Of a DNA stretch of 64,000 bases, positions 8,063 to 15,987 are shown piece after piece. A program made the position numbers and the translations under genes. The notes under the pieces are model-generated. The model ran no database searches. It was given only the letters and a program-made list of their open reading frames with translations, and was not told where the DNA came from. Positions within the stretch are counted from its first letter, which is position 1; the number at the start of each line of letters is the position of its first letter. This DNA comes from Haladaptatus sp. QDMS2 (lineage in GTDB: Archaea > Halobacteriota > Halobacteria > Halobacteriales > Halococcaceae): positions 310,001 to 374,000 of the forward strand of contig NZ_CP119791.1 of the NCBI RefSeq assembly GCF_029338295.1, read 5' to 3'.

Positions 8063-9206
8063 CTTCGACGAGGGATTTGAGATTCGCTTCAGACTGTCGG
8101 CGGATATCTTCGATGTTGTCTTGGGCTTCGATTGCGACTTGCTGGAGTTCCTTGATGCGCGGGACGTTGGTCACCCCAGACAGGAGGATGACGCTCGCGA
8201 CGTAGCGAGATTCGGAGACGGGGTAGTCGCCACCACGGACTTCCATGCTGCCGGTCTGCTCCTCTAACCACTTGCGGCCGCGCTCGATGCCTTTCCGATT
8301 TAAGTGCTCCGGCGGGCCGCTCATGACGAGCAACGCGCGCTCTGCGCCCTCGATTTCACACGGGAGCGTCAAGCGGCCCAGTGCGGCCTTGCGCACGAGG
8401 CTGGTGATTCGGTTTGTCGTGTGGGCCGTGTCTACGGGTTCGTCGTTGCCGCCTTTGAATCGGGAGAGAAGGCCGCCAGAGGACTTCTTCTCGACTTCTT
8501 CTGCGGCGTAGCCCACGGTGGAGACGCCGCCGCCCGCGAGCGTGTTGATGATTTCACTGGAGTCGACGACGCTCTCTGCGACTTCGCCGCCGGCTTTCAC
8601 TTCGCCCGCCCCGAAGAGGATGCCAAAGCGACGGACGATTTCTTCGTTGATTTCGCTGTACCCGCTTTCCATCGACTCGCCGGTCTTGCGCCAGGAGTCG
8701 TTGTCGAACACGAGGAGGTTGTCCACCTCGCGGACGAACGTCTGGAAGCTACGTGCGGCGTTCAGCGTGTAGATGCCACCTTCGTCCGCCCCCGGCAGGA
8801 TGCCCAGTCCGTACACGGGTTCGGTGTAGATGCGTTTCAGGTGCTTTGCGAGCACGGGCGCACCGCCGCTGCCGGTTCCGCCGCCCATCCCCGAGATGAT
8901 GAGGAACGCGTCCACCTCGTGGACGGGGATGTTGTCTATCGCACCCTGAATTTCGTCGATATCTTCCTCTGCGACCTCCGCGCCGAGTTCGTTGTCGGCA
9001 CCGACGCCGTGCCCCTTGACGCGGGCCTGGCCGATGAGGACGCGCTGTTCCTGTGGTATGTTCTTGAGTCCGAGCAGGTCGGCTTTGGCCGTGTTCACGG
9101 CGACGGCGGCGCGGACGATGCCGCTCCCCGTACGCTGGTCGTACTCGAGGAACTTGTCCACGATCTTCCCTCCTGCCTGTCCGAACCCTATCATCGCGAG
9201 TTTCAT
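8031..9206 (-). CDS. cetZ1: Tubulin-like protein CetZ1
   Basis: A 391-aa FtsZ/tubulin superfamily GTPase. The tubulin signature GGGTGSG is at 108-114, the N-terminal GFGQAGGK loop is intact, and the sequence follows the CetZ1 pattern throughout (NTAKADLLGLKNIPQEQRVL, IYTEPVYGLGILPG). In Haloferax volcanii CetZ1 controls cell shape and is needed for rod formation and motility rather than division (known). A TATA box (TTTATATTAT, 9244-9253, read on the minus strand) lies ~42 bp upstream. It heads a minus-strand run ending in cofC-cofG. Confidence 0.95.
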   Translation of the reverse strand: MKLAMIGFGQAGGKIVDKFLEYDQRTGSGIVRAAVAVNTAKADLLGLKNIPQEQRVLIGQARVKGHGVGADNELGAEVAEEDIDEIQGAIDNIPVHEVDAFLIISGMGGGTGSGGAPVLAKHLKRIYTEPVYGLGILPGADEGGIYTLNAARSFQTFVREVDNLLVFDNDSWRKTGESMESGYSEINEEIVRRFGILFGAGEVKAGGEVAESVVDSSEIINTLAGGGVSTVGYAAEEVEKKSSGGLLSRFKGGNDEPVDTAHTTNRITSLVRKAALGRLTLPCEIEGAERALLVMSGPPEHLNRKGIERGRKWLEEQTGSMEVRGGDYPVSESRYVASVILLSGVTNVPRIKELQQVAIEAQDNIEDIRRQSEANLKSLVEDDSDELEPLF

Positions 9207-9243
9207 AATTTGCCCATTCGTTGCAGAGAATACTGTGCCAACA

Positions 9244-9253
9244 ATAATATAAA
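9244..9253 (-). promoter_or_regulatory. cetZ1: TATA box of cetZ1
   Basis: TTTATATTAT on the minus strand, in an AT-rich patch that stands out from the GC-rich surroundings. Transcription would begin ~25 bp downstream (about 9224), giving a short leader before the ATG at 9206. Confidence 0.55.
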
Positions 9254-9374
9254 GTTTGTGATGCGGAAAGTACTTGCAACAAGAATATCATACCCGAAAC
9301 TCGCTTACATCAGGCGGTTTAGGACGGTCGTAACCGCGTCAGAATTGGGCTACAACTCGCTCATCACAGTTGAT

Positions 9375-10262
9375 TTATTGGTTCTCGCGGAGGTATGTTC
9401 CGAGTGTTGTTAAGTCAGATTCACTAACACCAAACGCGTTGATGTCATTTTCTGAGGTAGTGTTGTCGAGTTTGAGCGAACGGGCCTGGTCAGGGCCGAA
9501 TGGGATGAACGGGAGCGGGGCGGTTATTGTCGCGCCGACCTTGACGAGCGAGAGCGGAACGGGGACGACGGACACCGATTTCCCCTTCGACTGGTAAATG
9601 AGGCGCGTCACGTCACCGAGCGTCAGCACTTCGGGGCCGCCGATTTCGTAGACGTGTCCGACGTGTGCGTCGTCGTCGACGGCGTCTGCGAGCATCGGGA
9701 CGAAGTCCCCAATCCAGATTGGCTGGAATTTCGCGGTGTTGGCCCCGGGAAGCGCTGTCACGACCGGCGTGGTGAGCGATTTCGTAAAGGAGATGAACTC
9801 GCCACCGTCGCCGAATATGATGGAGGGGCGGAAGATAACCCAGTCCAGGCCGGAGTCACGGACGACCTGTTCTGCCTGTCCCTTCGTCCGGATGTAGGCG
9901 GTGGGTCCGTTCGGGTCTGCGCCGAGGGCACTCTGCTGGACGATTTTGGAGACGCCGTGTTCCTTGGCCGCCTTCACGACGTTTCGCGTCCCGCCGAGGT
10001 GGACTTTCTCGTGGCTGAGGCCACCTTTCGGCTTGAACAGCGGCGAGAGGGCGACGAGGTTGACCACCGCGTCCTGTCCCTCGAACGCGCCTTCGATGGA
10101 GTCGTAGGCGGTGACGTTCCCACGGACGGTGTTGACACCCTCTGGAAGGGCGGCGTCGTCGGGAGACCGAGCGAGGGCGGTGACGTCGTGGCCACGCGCT
10201 GTGAGTTCTTTACACAGGGCCGAGCCGACGAAACCGGTTCCACCAGTAACGAGAACCTTCAT
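9375..10262 (-). CDS. NAD(P)-binding protein, complex I NDUFA9-like / atypical SDR
   Basis: A 295-aa Rossmann-fold protein. The glycine motif GGTGFVG (residues 7-13) is at the N-terminus, then a region typical of NDUFA9/NmrA-like atypical SDRs (VVNLVALSPLFKPKGG, YIRTKGQAEQVVRDSGLDWVIFRPS). The usual YxxxK is present as YIRTK. Haloarchaeal homologues are often annotated as NADH dehydrogenase subunits or epimerases, but a metabolic role is not established. The ATG at 10262 is used because the longer open frame is antisense to tmk. Divergent from tmk. Confidence 0.8.
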   Translation of the reverse strand: MKVLVTGGTGFVGSALCKELTARGHDVTALARSPDDAALPEGVNTVRGNVTAYDSIEGAFEGQDAVVNLVALSPLFKPKGGLSHEKVHLGGTRNVVKAAKEHGVSKIVQQSALGADPNGPTAYIRTKGQAEQVVRDSGLDWVIFRPSIIFGDGGEFISFTKSLTTPVVTALPGANTAKFQPIWIGDFVPMLADAVDDDAHVGHVYEIGGPEVLTLGDVTRLIYQSKGKSVSVVPVPLSLVKVGATITAPLPFIPFGPDQARSLKLDNTTSENDINAFGVSESDLTTLGTYLRENQ

Positions 10263-10361
10263 GCTCGTTGATAGGCGGGATGGACTCAAAAGGATGGCCC
10301 CTAACGATGTCCTTCGACGCGATTCGCGAACTCTTTTCTCGAGGGCGAGCAATTGCCGCAT

Positions 10362-10943
10362 ATGCTCATCACGCTCGAAGGTCTGGACGGGAGTGGGAAG
10401 ACGACGGTCTGGGAGGCCCTCCACGACACCGTCCCGGACGCCGTCTTCACCCGCGAGCCGACCGATTCGTGGTACGGCGACGCCGTCTATCGGTCGATTC
10501 GCGACGACGATGCCGACCCGGTCGCGGAACTCTTTCTCTACACCGCAGACCACGCAGACCACCTCTCGCGGGTCGTCCGGCCGGCCCTGGACAATGGCAA
10601 AGTCGTCATCTCGGACCGCTATTCTGACTCCCGCTACGCCTATCAGGGAGCGACGCTCGACGGAGTCGTGAAACGACCCGTCGAATACATCCGGGGCATC
10701 CACCTGCCGTTTACCCGCGAACCGGACGCGACAATCTACCTCGACGTGGACCCGGAGACGGGTGCCGAGCGAAGCGGCGCGACCAACAAATTCGAGCAGG
10801 CGGCGTACCTCTCGGCCGTCCAGCAGAACTACGAGCGCCTGATGGACGTCTACCCGGAGCGATTCTATCGCATCGACGCCATGCAACCGCCAGAGGACGT
10901 CCTCGACGAGGCCGAGGCAATCGTAGCCGAACTACTCGCCTAG
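10362..10943 (+). CDS. tmk: Thymidylate kinase
   Basis: A 193-aa P-loop kinase. Walker A is GLDGSGKT (residues 7-14), the dTMP-binding motif is [12 protein letters not shown], and TREPTDSW is the substrate-site Arg region. It phosphorylates dTMP to dTDP for DNA synthesis. The ATG at 10362 is preferred over the TTG nine bases upstream because it places MLITLEG at the N-terminus as in the family. The stop overlaps the convergent small membrane-protein gene by 4 bp. Confidence 0.93.
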   Translation: MLITLEGLDGSGKTTVWEALHDTVPDAVFTREPTDSWYGDAVYRSIRDDDADPVAELFLYTADHADHLSRVVRPALDNGKVVISDRYSDSRYAYQGATLDGVVKRPVEYIRGIHLPFTREPDATIYLDVDPETGAERSGATNKFEQAAYLSAVQQNYERLMDVYPERFYRIDAMQPPEDVLDEAEAIVAELLA

Positions 10944-11260
10944 CGCAGCGTGTCCGGAACCTCGATTTCGTCGGGTGACGGCATCCAGAAGTAATCGAAC
11001 GCGACCCCGAGGGCGAATGGGAGGGCGACGGCGATGGCCATCACCGCACCGGGACTGCCGAGGTCGATGCCGAGTCGTGCGACCCCGCTCAGAACGATGG
11101 TGAGGGCGATGAGGACGAGCGGGATGAGGACGAGCGCGTAGAGGGCGGTTCCCCACGTCGTCGAGAGGCGGACGCGGAAAAAGCGCGTCATCAGCGCGGC
11201 GACCAGCGAGTTGACGCCCACGATGACGAGCAATCCCACGAGCCCCAGGGTCGAGACCAT
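10940..11260 (-). CDS. Small integral membrane protein
   Basis: A 106-aa protein with three predicted transmembrane helices: residues ~1-25, ~37-62 ([20 protein letters not shown]) and ~72-95. It ends in a short acidic cytoplasmic tail. No functional motif. It is divergent from the E1-alpha gene with ~70 bp between them. Confidence 0.75.
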   Translation of the reverse strand: MVSTLGLVGLLVIVGVNSLVAALMTRFFRVRLSTTWGTALYALVLIPLVLIALTIVLSGVARLGIDLGSPGAVMAIAVALPFALGVAFDYFWMPSPDEIEVPDTLR

Positions 11261-11331
11261 GCCCGAACTAGGGACTCCGGAGGCTTTGGCGTATCGGAAC
11301 GGCTTTTGCCGAATCGTGTCATCTGTTTACT

Positions 11332-12372
11332 ATGAACAGAATCGTCGGCGAGCGTCCGCTTGCAGAGACGCCGTTTTCGCCCGACGAGGCTCGGGCGATG
11401 CTCGAAGACATGGTCAGAGCGCGGCGGTTCGACGAGCGGGCCATTGCCCTCCAGCGTCGCGGGTGGATGAGCGGCTATCCGCCCCACGCCGGACAAGAAG
11501 CCTCGCAGGTCGGCGCGGCCCACGCAATGGCCGCGGACGACTGGCTGTTTCCCACCTACCGGTCGAACGCGATGCAACTCGCCCGTGGGGTTCCCACGAG
11601 CGACCTCCTCCTCTTTCGCCGTGGACACGCCGAGTTCCACTCCGGACACGACATTCCCATCTTCCCGCAGACGGTTCCAATCGCCACCCAGATACCACAC
11701 GCGACGGGCGTCGGTATGGCGGCCAAACTCCGAGGCGCAACTCACGCTGTCGTCTGTTGCTTTGGTGATGGGGCGACCAGCGAGGGCGACTTCCACGAGG
11801 GACTCAACTTCGCGGGCGTGTTCGGGACGCCGACCGTCTTCTTCTGTGAGAACAACAACTGGGCCATCTCGATGCGCCGCGACAAACAGACGGCCGCCCC
11901 GATCATCGCCCAGAAGGCCGTCGCCTACGGTTTCGAAGGTGTGCAGGTAGATGGGAACGACCCACTCGCCGTCTGTGAGACGGTTCGTGACGCGCTCACT
12001 GCTGCCCGAGCTGGCACGCCCGTCCTCATTGAGAGTCTGACCTACCGTCAGGGAGCACACACCACCTCCGACGACCCTTCGGTCTACCGAGACGAGGACG
12101 AGGCGCTTCCGGAGTGGCGGACGGCGGACCCACTCGACCGATTCGAGGCGTACCTCGGAGAACAGGGCGTCATCGACGACTCGTTTGTCCCGGCGGCGAC
12201 AGCGCGGGCGAACGAGGAACTCACCGCGGCCGTCGAGTACGCGGCCTCGATACCAACCCCCGCGCGGGACAACGTGTTCGACTACGTGTATGCACAGCTC
12301 ACGCCTCGGTTGTCACGACAAAAATCGGCGCTCCGCGAGTTCACCGAACGACACGGCGTCTCGACTGAATAG
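11332..12372 (+). CDS. Thiamine-dependent 2-oxoacid dehydrogenase E1 component, alpha subunit
   Basis: A 346-aa protein. The ThDP/Mg motif starts GDGATSEGD (GDG at 145-147) and ends in ENNN (173-176), and the phosphorylation-loop-like region is YRQGAHTTSDDP. This is the alpha subunit of pyruvate or branched-chain 2-oxoacid dehydrogenase E1. No beta subunit, E2 or E3 gene is adjacent, so partners must lie elsewhere. Haloarchaea carry several such paralogues whose physiological substrates are mostly unknown; I do not assign one. A single-gene transcript is likely, between a divergent and a convergent neighbour. Confidence 0.88.
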   Translation: MNRIVGERPLAETPFSPDEARAMLEDMVRARRFDERAIALQRRGWMSGYPPHAGQEASQVGAAHAMAADDWLFPTYRSNAMQLARGVPTSDLLLFRRGHAEFHSGHDIPIFPQTVPIATQIPHATGVGMAAKLRGATHAVVCCFGDGATSEGDFHEGLNFAGVFGTPTVFFCENNNWAISMRRDKQTAAPIIAQKAVAYGFEGVQVDGNDPLAVCETVRDALTAARAGTPVLIESLTYRQGAHTTSDDPSVYRDEDEALPEWRTADPLDRFEAYLGEQGVIDDSFVPAATARANEELTAAVEYAASIPTPARDNVFDYVYAQLTPRLSRQKSALREFTERHGVSTE

Positions 12373-12603
12373 CTATTCGAGGGAGATGTACGTTTTCGTG
12401 TCAGAGACGCCTTCCATCGCACGCAACCCGGAGGAGACGGTATGCATTACCTCGTACACCTCCGGGGCGTCCACCTCTGCGATGATGTCGTAGTTTCCGG
12501 CGACGATGTGCGCTTCCGCCACGTGTTCCATGTCGAGGATCGACGCTAACAGTTGCTCTGACTTCCCCGCGGCGGTTTTCATCATGATGAACGCGTGGAC
12601 CAT
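12373..12603 (-). CDS. Stand-alone Lrp/AsnC ligand-binding (RAM) domain protein
   Basis: A 76-aa protein made only of the AsnC C-terminal RAM fold: MVHAFIMMKTAAGKSEQ, then the ligand-pocket strand and GNYDIIAEV. It lacks the DNA-binding helix-turn-helix. Such proteins may oligomerise with full-length Lrp regulators or sense small molecules. It is divergent from trkA, and a paralogue follows trkA directly at 13388. The two share the pattern AYVMVKA/AFIMMKT and VAGDVDLIAKV/VAGNYDIIAEV. Confidence 0.88.
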   Translation of the reverse strand: MVHAFIMMKTAAGKSEQLLASILDMEHVAEAHIVAGNYDIIAEVDAPEVYEVMHTVSSGLRAMEGVSDTKTYISLE

Positions 12604-12702
12604 AACCGACGTGTGATACCACGGGTCAAGGTAAAAAGGTTTGTCCGCGACTCCGCTGTGGGGTGGGTAACATTATTCAACCACCTCGGCGTATGGGTGC
12701 GT

Positions 12703-13386
12703 ATGCGCTTCGTTATCATTGGTGCTGGTCGTGTCGGTCTCCGGACGGCGCGTGTGCTGAGAGAGGAAGGCCACGACGTCACGCTCATCGAGGAAAACGA
12801 GACTGCCGTGGAGCGCGCCCGCAACATGGGATTCGAGGTGGTCCAGGGGGACGGTTCCGTAGAGGAGAACCTGGAGGCGGCCGGCATCGCGGAGGCAGAT
12901 GCGCTCGGAGCGCTTTCGGGAGACCTCAACGTAAACTTCGTCGCCTGCATGATTGGCAAGCACCACGGCTGTCGGACCATCATGCGCATCGACGAGGACT
13001 ACCGCGAAGACATCTACCGCAAGTACGCAGACGAAGTGGACGAAATCGTCTACCCCGAGCGCCTCGGAGCCATCGGCGCGAAAAACGCCCTCGTCGGCGG
13101 GAACATCCGCGCCATCGCCGACATCGCCCAGAATCTACAGGTGGTCGAGTTGACGATAACGGACGCCTCGCCCATGCTTGGCTACTCGATTAGCGAACTC
13201 GAACTCCCCGCCCACGCCCGTCTCATCGCGTTCGGCAAGGAGGACGGTCGGCTTCGACTGCCGCTTCCGGACGACTCGCTCGAACTGCACGACCGACTGG
13301 TCGTGCTCACTGACTTCGACGTGCTAGAGGACGTTCGGCGCATCATCGTGGGCGACGCCGCCCCCGCAGCCCCAGGAGGAAACTAA
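12703..13386 (+). CDS. trkA: TrkA-type potassium-uptake regulatory protein (NAD-binding)
   Basis: A 227-aa protein with an N-terminal TrkA-N/RCK Rossmann domain (GAGRVG, residues 7-12) and a C-terminal TrkA-C ligand domain (about 140-220). It gates K+ uptake channels such as TrkH by binding nucleotides at the cytoplasmic face. No channel gene is adjacent. The start at 12703 puts MRFVIIGAG at the N-terminus. The following RAM gene begins 1 bp after the stop, so they are surely co-transcribed. Confidence 0.9.
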   Translation: MRFVIIGAGRVGLRTARVLREEGHDVTLIEENETAVERARNMGFEVVQGDGSVEENLEAAGIAEADALGALSGDLNVNFVACMIGKHHGCRTIMRIDEDYREDIYRKYADEVDEIVYPERLGAIGAKNALVGGNIRAIADIAQNLQVVELTITDASPMLGYSISELELPAHARLIAFGKEDGRLRLPLPDDSLELHDRLVVLTDFDVLEDVRRIIVGDAAPAAPGGN

Positions 13387-13387
13387 C

Positions 13388-13618
13388 ATGGTACGAGCAT
13401 ACGTGATGGTCAAAGCGACCACAGGCGAAGCAGACCGACTGAAACAGGCAATCGAAGACATCGAGGGCGTCACGAGCGCTTCCATCGTCGCGGGAGACGT
13501 CGACCTCATCGCGAAGGTGGACGTAGAGACGCCGGCACAGGTAAAAGACGTCGCCGCGACCCGGATTCAGTCCATCCGTGGTGTCGAAGACACGCAAACC
13601 TACATCGCGATGGACTGA
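13388..13618 (+). CDS. Stand-alone Lrp/AsnC ligand-binding (RAM) domain protein, trkA-linked
   Basis: A 76-aa RAM-only protein, paralogous to the one at 12373-12603. It starts 1 bp after the trkA stop and so is expressed with it. No DNA-binding domain. The tight linkage suggests a role in the potassium system, perhaps sensing a ligand or modulating TrkA; this is inference from position only. Confidence 0.88.
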   Translation: MVRAYVMVKATTGEADRLKQAIEDIEGVTSASIVAGDVDLIAKVDVETPAQVKDVAATRIQSIRGVEDTQTYIAMD

Positions 13619-13636
13619 CCCGGTTCCGGGGTACGG

Positions 13637-14137
13637 CTACAGCGGCGATCCGCCGCTCGATTGGTGGGCGCGCGAGACCATGTCGGCGACCGGCGGGAGA
13701 TACGTGTAACCCGGAATCACGCCCTCCATGTACGTCCCCTCAACGTAGTCGATGAGTGCGTGGGCGATTTCGGGCGCGTTTCCGGCGTTGCCGTACTCGA
13801 AGCCGAAGGTGACGATTGCGTCGCCGCCGCTTCGGCGCACCTCGAATTCGCCGAGTTCGATGTTCTGGACGACCGCGCCGGGGGCGTCTTCGAGCCGGAG
13901 CTCGAAGGTCTCGAACCAGCCGTCCTCGACGACTTCGTGGACGTCGTCTTCTGTCACCGAAGAGAGCAGCGGCGCGTGTACGGTAACGAGATAGTGGAGG
14001 TCCCAGTCGTCGGTTTCAGACACCGTTACGTGGGCGTCGAATTCGGTGGCCGTCGAGACGAATCGCGACCCGTCTGCAGTGAAATCTGCGTGCTCGTCGA
14101 ACGCCCGAACAGCGCGGTCTGGAACGTCGTCAGTCAT
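13637..14137 (-). CDS. Conserved haloarchaeal protein (DUF5813-like)
   Basis: A 166-aa acidic cytoplasmic protein with no signal or membrane segment. The pattern FDEHADFTADGSRFVSTATEFDAHV and the C-terminal YVEGTYMEGVIPGYTYLPPV resemble a family found, to my knowledge, only in haloarchaea (DUF5813). Function unknown. The start at 14137 is chosen over an upstream TTG-like extension that is mostly basic. Confidence 0.7.
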   Translation of the reverse strand: MTDDVPDRAVRAFDEHADFTADGSRFVSTATEFDAHVTVSETDDWDLHYLVTVHAPLLSSVTEDDVHEVVEDGWFETFELRLEDAPGAVVQNIELGEFEVRRSGGDAIVTFGFEYGNAGNAPEIAHALIDYVEGTYMEGVIPGYTYLPPVADMVSRAHQSSGGSPL

Positions 14138-14200
14138 TGGTCGATGTATGTGACAGAGCGAGAAAAGGGCGTTGCGTCTGAATGCAGGCGACACCGAACT

Positions 14201-14545
14201 CTACAACTGCTCGACGCGCTCTGCGTACCAGCCGTTCGGGCGAATCTGAATCTCGCCGTCGCTGTAAATCGCGACTTCGTGCCCCTCGATGGAGAGATAC
14301 AGCGGTCCGGCCTTGTAGTGGTCGCGGTCGGGCCGGGATTTGAACAGTCGGTCCAGCGCATCCGGGTCGACGTATTCTGAGAAGCGGGGGATGACCTCGT
14401 GTAACTCCATCCCCGTCACTTCGGCCATCGCTTTCGTGACCGTGAACGTCAGGCCGTCCTCGTCCATGTCGTGATAGGCGTAGTATATTCCGTCCTCTAG
14501 ACCGAGGGAGACGGACTCAGGGGTGGCATCGAGTGGCTTTGACAT
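14201..14545 (-). CDS. HalOD1 output-domain protein
   Basis: A 114-aa protein matching the haloarchaeal HalOD1 output domain. The N-terminal hydrophobic strand is SVSLGLEDGIYYAYHDMDEDG, then helices and the ending VAIYSDGEIQIRPNG. HalOD1 is often an effector module in two-component-like proteins; here it stands alone. Function unproven. It begins at the edge of the gene-poor region 14546-15479. Confidence 0.75.
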   Translation of the reverse strand: MSKPLDATPESVSLGLEDGIYYAYHDMDEDGLTFTVTKAMAEVTGMELHEVIPRFSEYVDPDALDRLFKSRPDRDHYKAGPLYLSIEGHEVAIYSDGEIQIRPNGWYAERVEQL

Positions 14546-15040
14546 CCTCTCACCGAGACTAATAGTGACATATTCCCCCATCCCCAAAAGTGTATTCCAT
14601 TCGAACACGATTTTCTGTCTCTGCTTGGCTCACCAGACTCTCTGTAAACTCTGATAGTAACTATTTGATACTATTCAACAGAATCTGTCACGTGAACCGC
14701 GCAAAAATCGACACTCCCCAAAGACATTCCGCAATACGGTGGCGCGATAATTGCAACCGCCCGCAGATTCGCTCCTCACGGACTATCATGTCTAGATGTT
14801 TTTATGACGGAAGGTAAAGAGCGGTGCGTTCGAGAATCACAAAAATCTCGATATTTTAATTTCTTTGATACTACGAAAGAAACAAAACTCATAATATATT
14901 TGTTGTCCTTGTCATGTTCGCCTGAAAGTGGCGGTGTCTGAAAACCCGTGTCGGCGTCGTCACCTGTGTCGCACACTGGTGGCTCCTCCGCCCGACGTGC
15001 CCATGCGACACGTGAATCCCACTCCTGTCGGCAGACAGGG
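14546..15040. other. Gene-poor, AT-rich intergenic stretch
   Basis: About 500 bp with AT content well above the surroundings, especially 14820-14915. I see no convincing gene: the open frames are short, Cys/Arg-rich and have atypical codon use. It lies directly before the tRNA-Leu remnant array. Together with that array it resembles the decayed flank of an integrated element; no integrase is left. Confidence 0.5.
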
Positions 15041-15440
15041 AGGTGGCAGCAAGTGCGCCGAGGGAGGGGACTGAGCAAACGCTTCGCGTTTGCGAAGCAG
15101 AGAGAGCCGGAGGCTTTCCAGTGTTTGAACGCCACTCGCTCACTGCGTTCGCTCGTTTGTTCGAACCTCCTCAGTATGAGTTCTGCTGCTCACCGATTAG
15201 TTCACAGCAAGAAATGCGAGGGAGGGGACTGAGCGAAAGCGCTGCTTTCGCGAGGGTCGATGCGGCTTCGCCGCATCGGGATTTGAACCCCGGTCGCAAC
15301 TCTTCGAGTTGCTCCCTGCTTCAAATCTCCTCCAGTACGAGTTCTGCTGTTCACCGATTGGTTCACAGCAAGAAATGCGAGGGAAGGGATTTGAACTTCA
15401 GTCACTCCCTGACGGTCGTTCCCTATTCAAATCCCTCGTC
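15041..15440. repeat. Array of degenerate tRNA-Leu 3'-end copies with hairpins
   Basis: Three imperfect units upstream of the intact tRNA-Leu carry the tRNA 3' end: at 15047-15076, 15205-15234 and 15368-15395. Units 2 and 3 also share ~58 bp (15166-15223 and 15326-15384) with few differences, period ~161 bp; units 1 and 2 share ~30 bp. Each unit contains small perfect inverted repeats, for example around 15077-15098 (arms GCAAACGC/GCGTTTGC), 15258-15277 and 15297-15314. Unit 3 is also bounded by AGGGATTTGAA (15385-15395) and its inverse (15426-15436). Probably remnants of repeated integration at the tRNA. Confidence 0.65.
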
Positions 15441-15479
15441 CGATTCGCACGGCTCTCATGTCCATTCGAGCCGAGAGAA

Positions 15480-15564
15480 TGCGAGGGAGGGGATTTGAAC
15501 CCCCGAACTCCTTCGAGAGCGGATCTTAAGTCCGCCGCCTTTGGCCTGGCTCAGCCACCCTCGC
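15480..15564 (-). tRNA. tRNA-Leu (anticodon TAA)
   Basis: An 85-nt tRNA with acceptor stem GCGAGGG/CCCTCGC, discriminator A, and anticodon stem GCGGA/TCCGC around loop CTTAAGA, giving anticodon TAA. The long variable arm (TCTCGAAGGAGTTC region) confirms a class II leucine tRNA. T-loop GGTTCAAATCC. CCA is not encoded and no intron is seen. It lies downstream of the ferredoxin gene on the same strand. Its 3' end is the parent of the repeats at 15041-15440. Confidence 0.95.
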
Positions 15565-15617
15565 GCGACCACACTCACTCTTGTCGGGTACGGTGAAAAA
15601 TGGGTTTCGGTCTGTGG

Positions 15618-15956
15618 CTACCAATCGACCGACAACGAACCGTCGCCGTTGGGGTCGGGTGCAATCTCTTTGTTCGTCCGCCGGTCGACGATGTGGATGA
15701 CGCCGCGGTCCTTCTTCGCGGGACACACCTCCGCGGCCTTGATGTTGTGCTCCAAGTCCTCTTCGCCGATGAAGTAGGAGACTGGCTTTGCGAGAGCGGT
15801 GGTGATGTCCATCTCCCAATTCCGAGAGACCTCTGCGCATTTGCCCGCGCCGATGCACTTGTTGGCCTCGAAGATGATTTTGTAGGGCTTTTCCTCGACC
15901 GGCGGCGCATCGGCCTCCCCGATGGTGCTCGGGTCTATCGGTCCGTCGTCGCTCAT
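15618..15956 (-). CDS. Ferredoxin with a three-cysteine cluster motif
   Basis: A 112-aa protein. The cluster ligands appear as CIGAGKC (C-x5-C) and a distal C-P (EVCPAKK). The second cysteine of a classical C-x2-C-x2-C motif is replaced by Ala, as in the [3Fe-4S] ferredoxins that serve cytochromes P450. It is therefore likely a one-cluster, perhaps [3Fe-4S], electron carrier; partner unknown. It is not the plant-type [2Fe-2S] ferredoxin that dominates in haloarchaea. A 31-bp gap follows the cyclophilin gene, so they may be co-transcribed. Confidence 0.82.
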   Translation of the reverse strand: MSDDGPIDPSTIGEADAPPVEEKPYKIIFEANKCIGAGKCAEVSRNWEMDITTALAKPVSYFIGEEDLEHNIKAAEVCPAKKDRGVIHIVDRRTNKEIAPDPNGDGSLSVDW

Positions 15957-15987
15957 TGTCGGGAAAACGTGCTGGGTGAATTTGCGT

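Noticed and set aside
14590-14817. Small plus-strand gene in the AT-rich gap
   Set aside because: Cys/Arg-rich translation, atypical codons and no start signals.
15270-15340. A second tRNA gene in the remnant array
   Set aside because: Only T-arm/acceptor-like pieces occur; no anticodon arm or full cloverleaf.
15041-15440. CRISPR array
   Set aside because: Only a few units, unequal, degenerate, with tRNA similarity and no cas genes.
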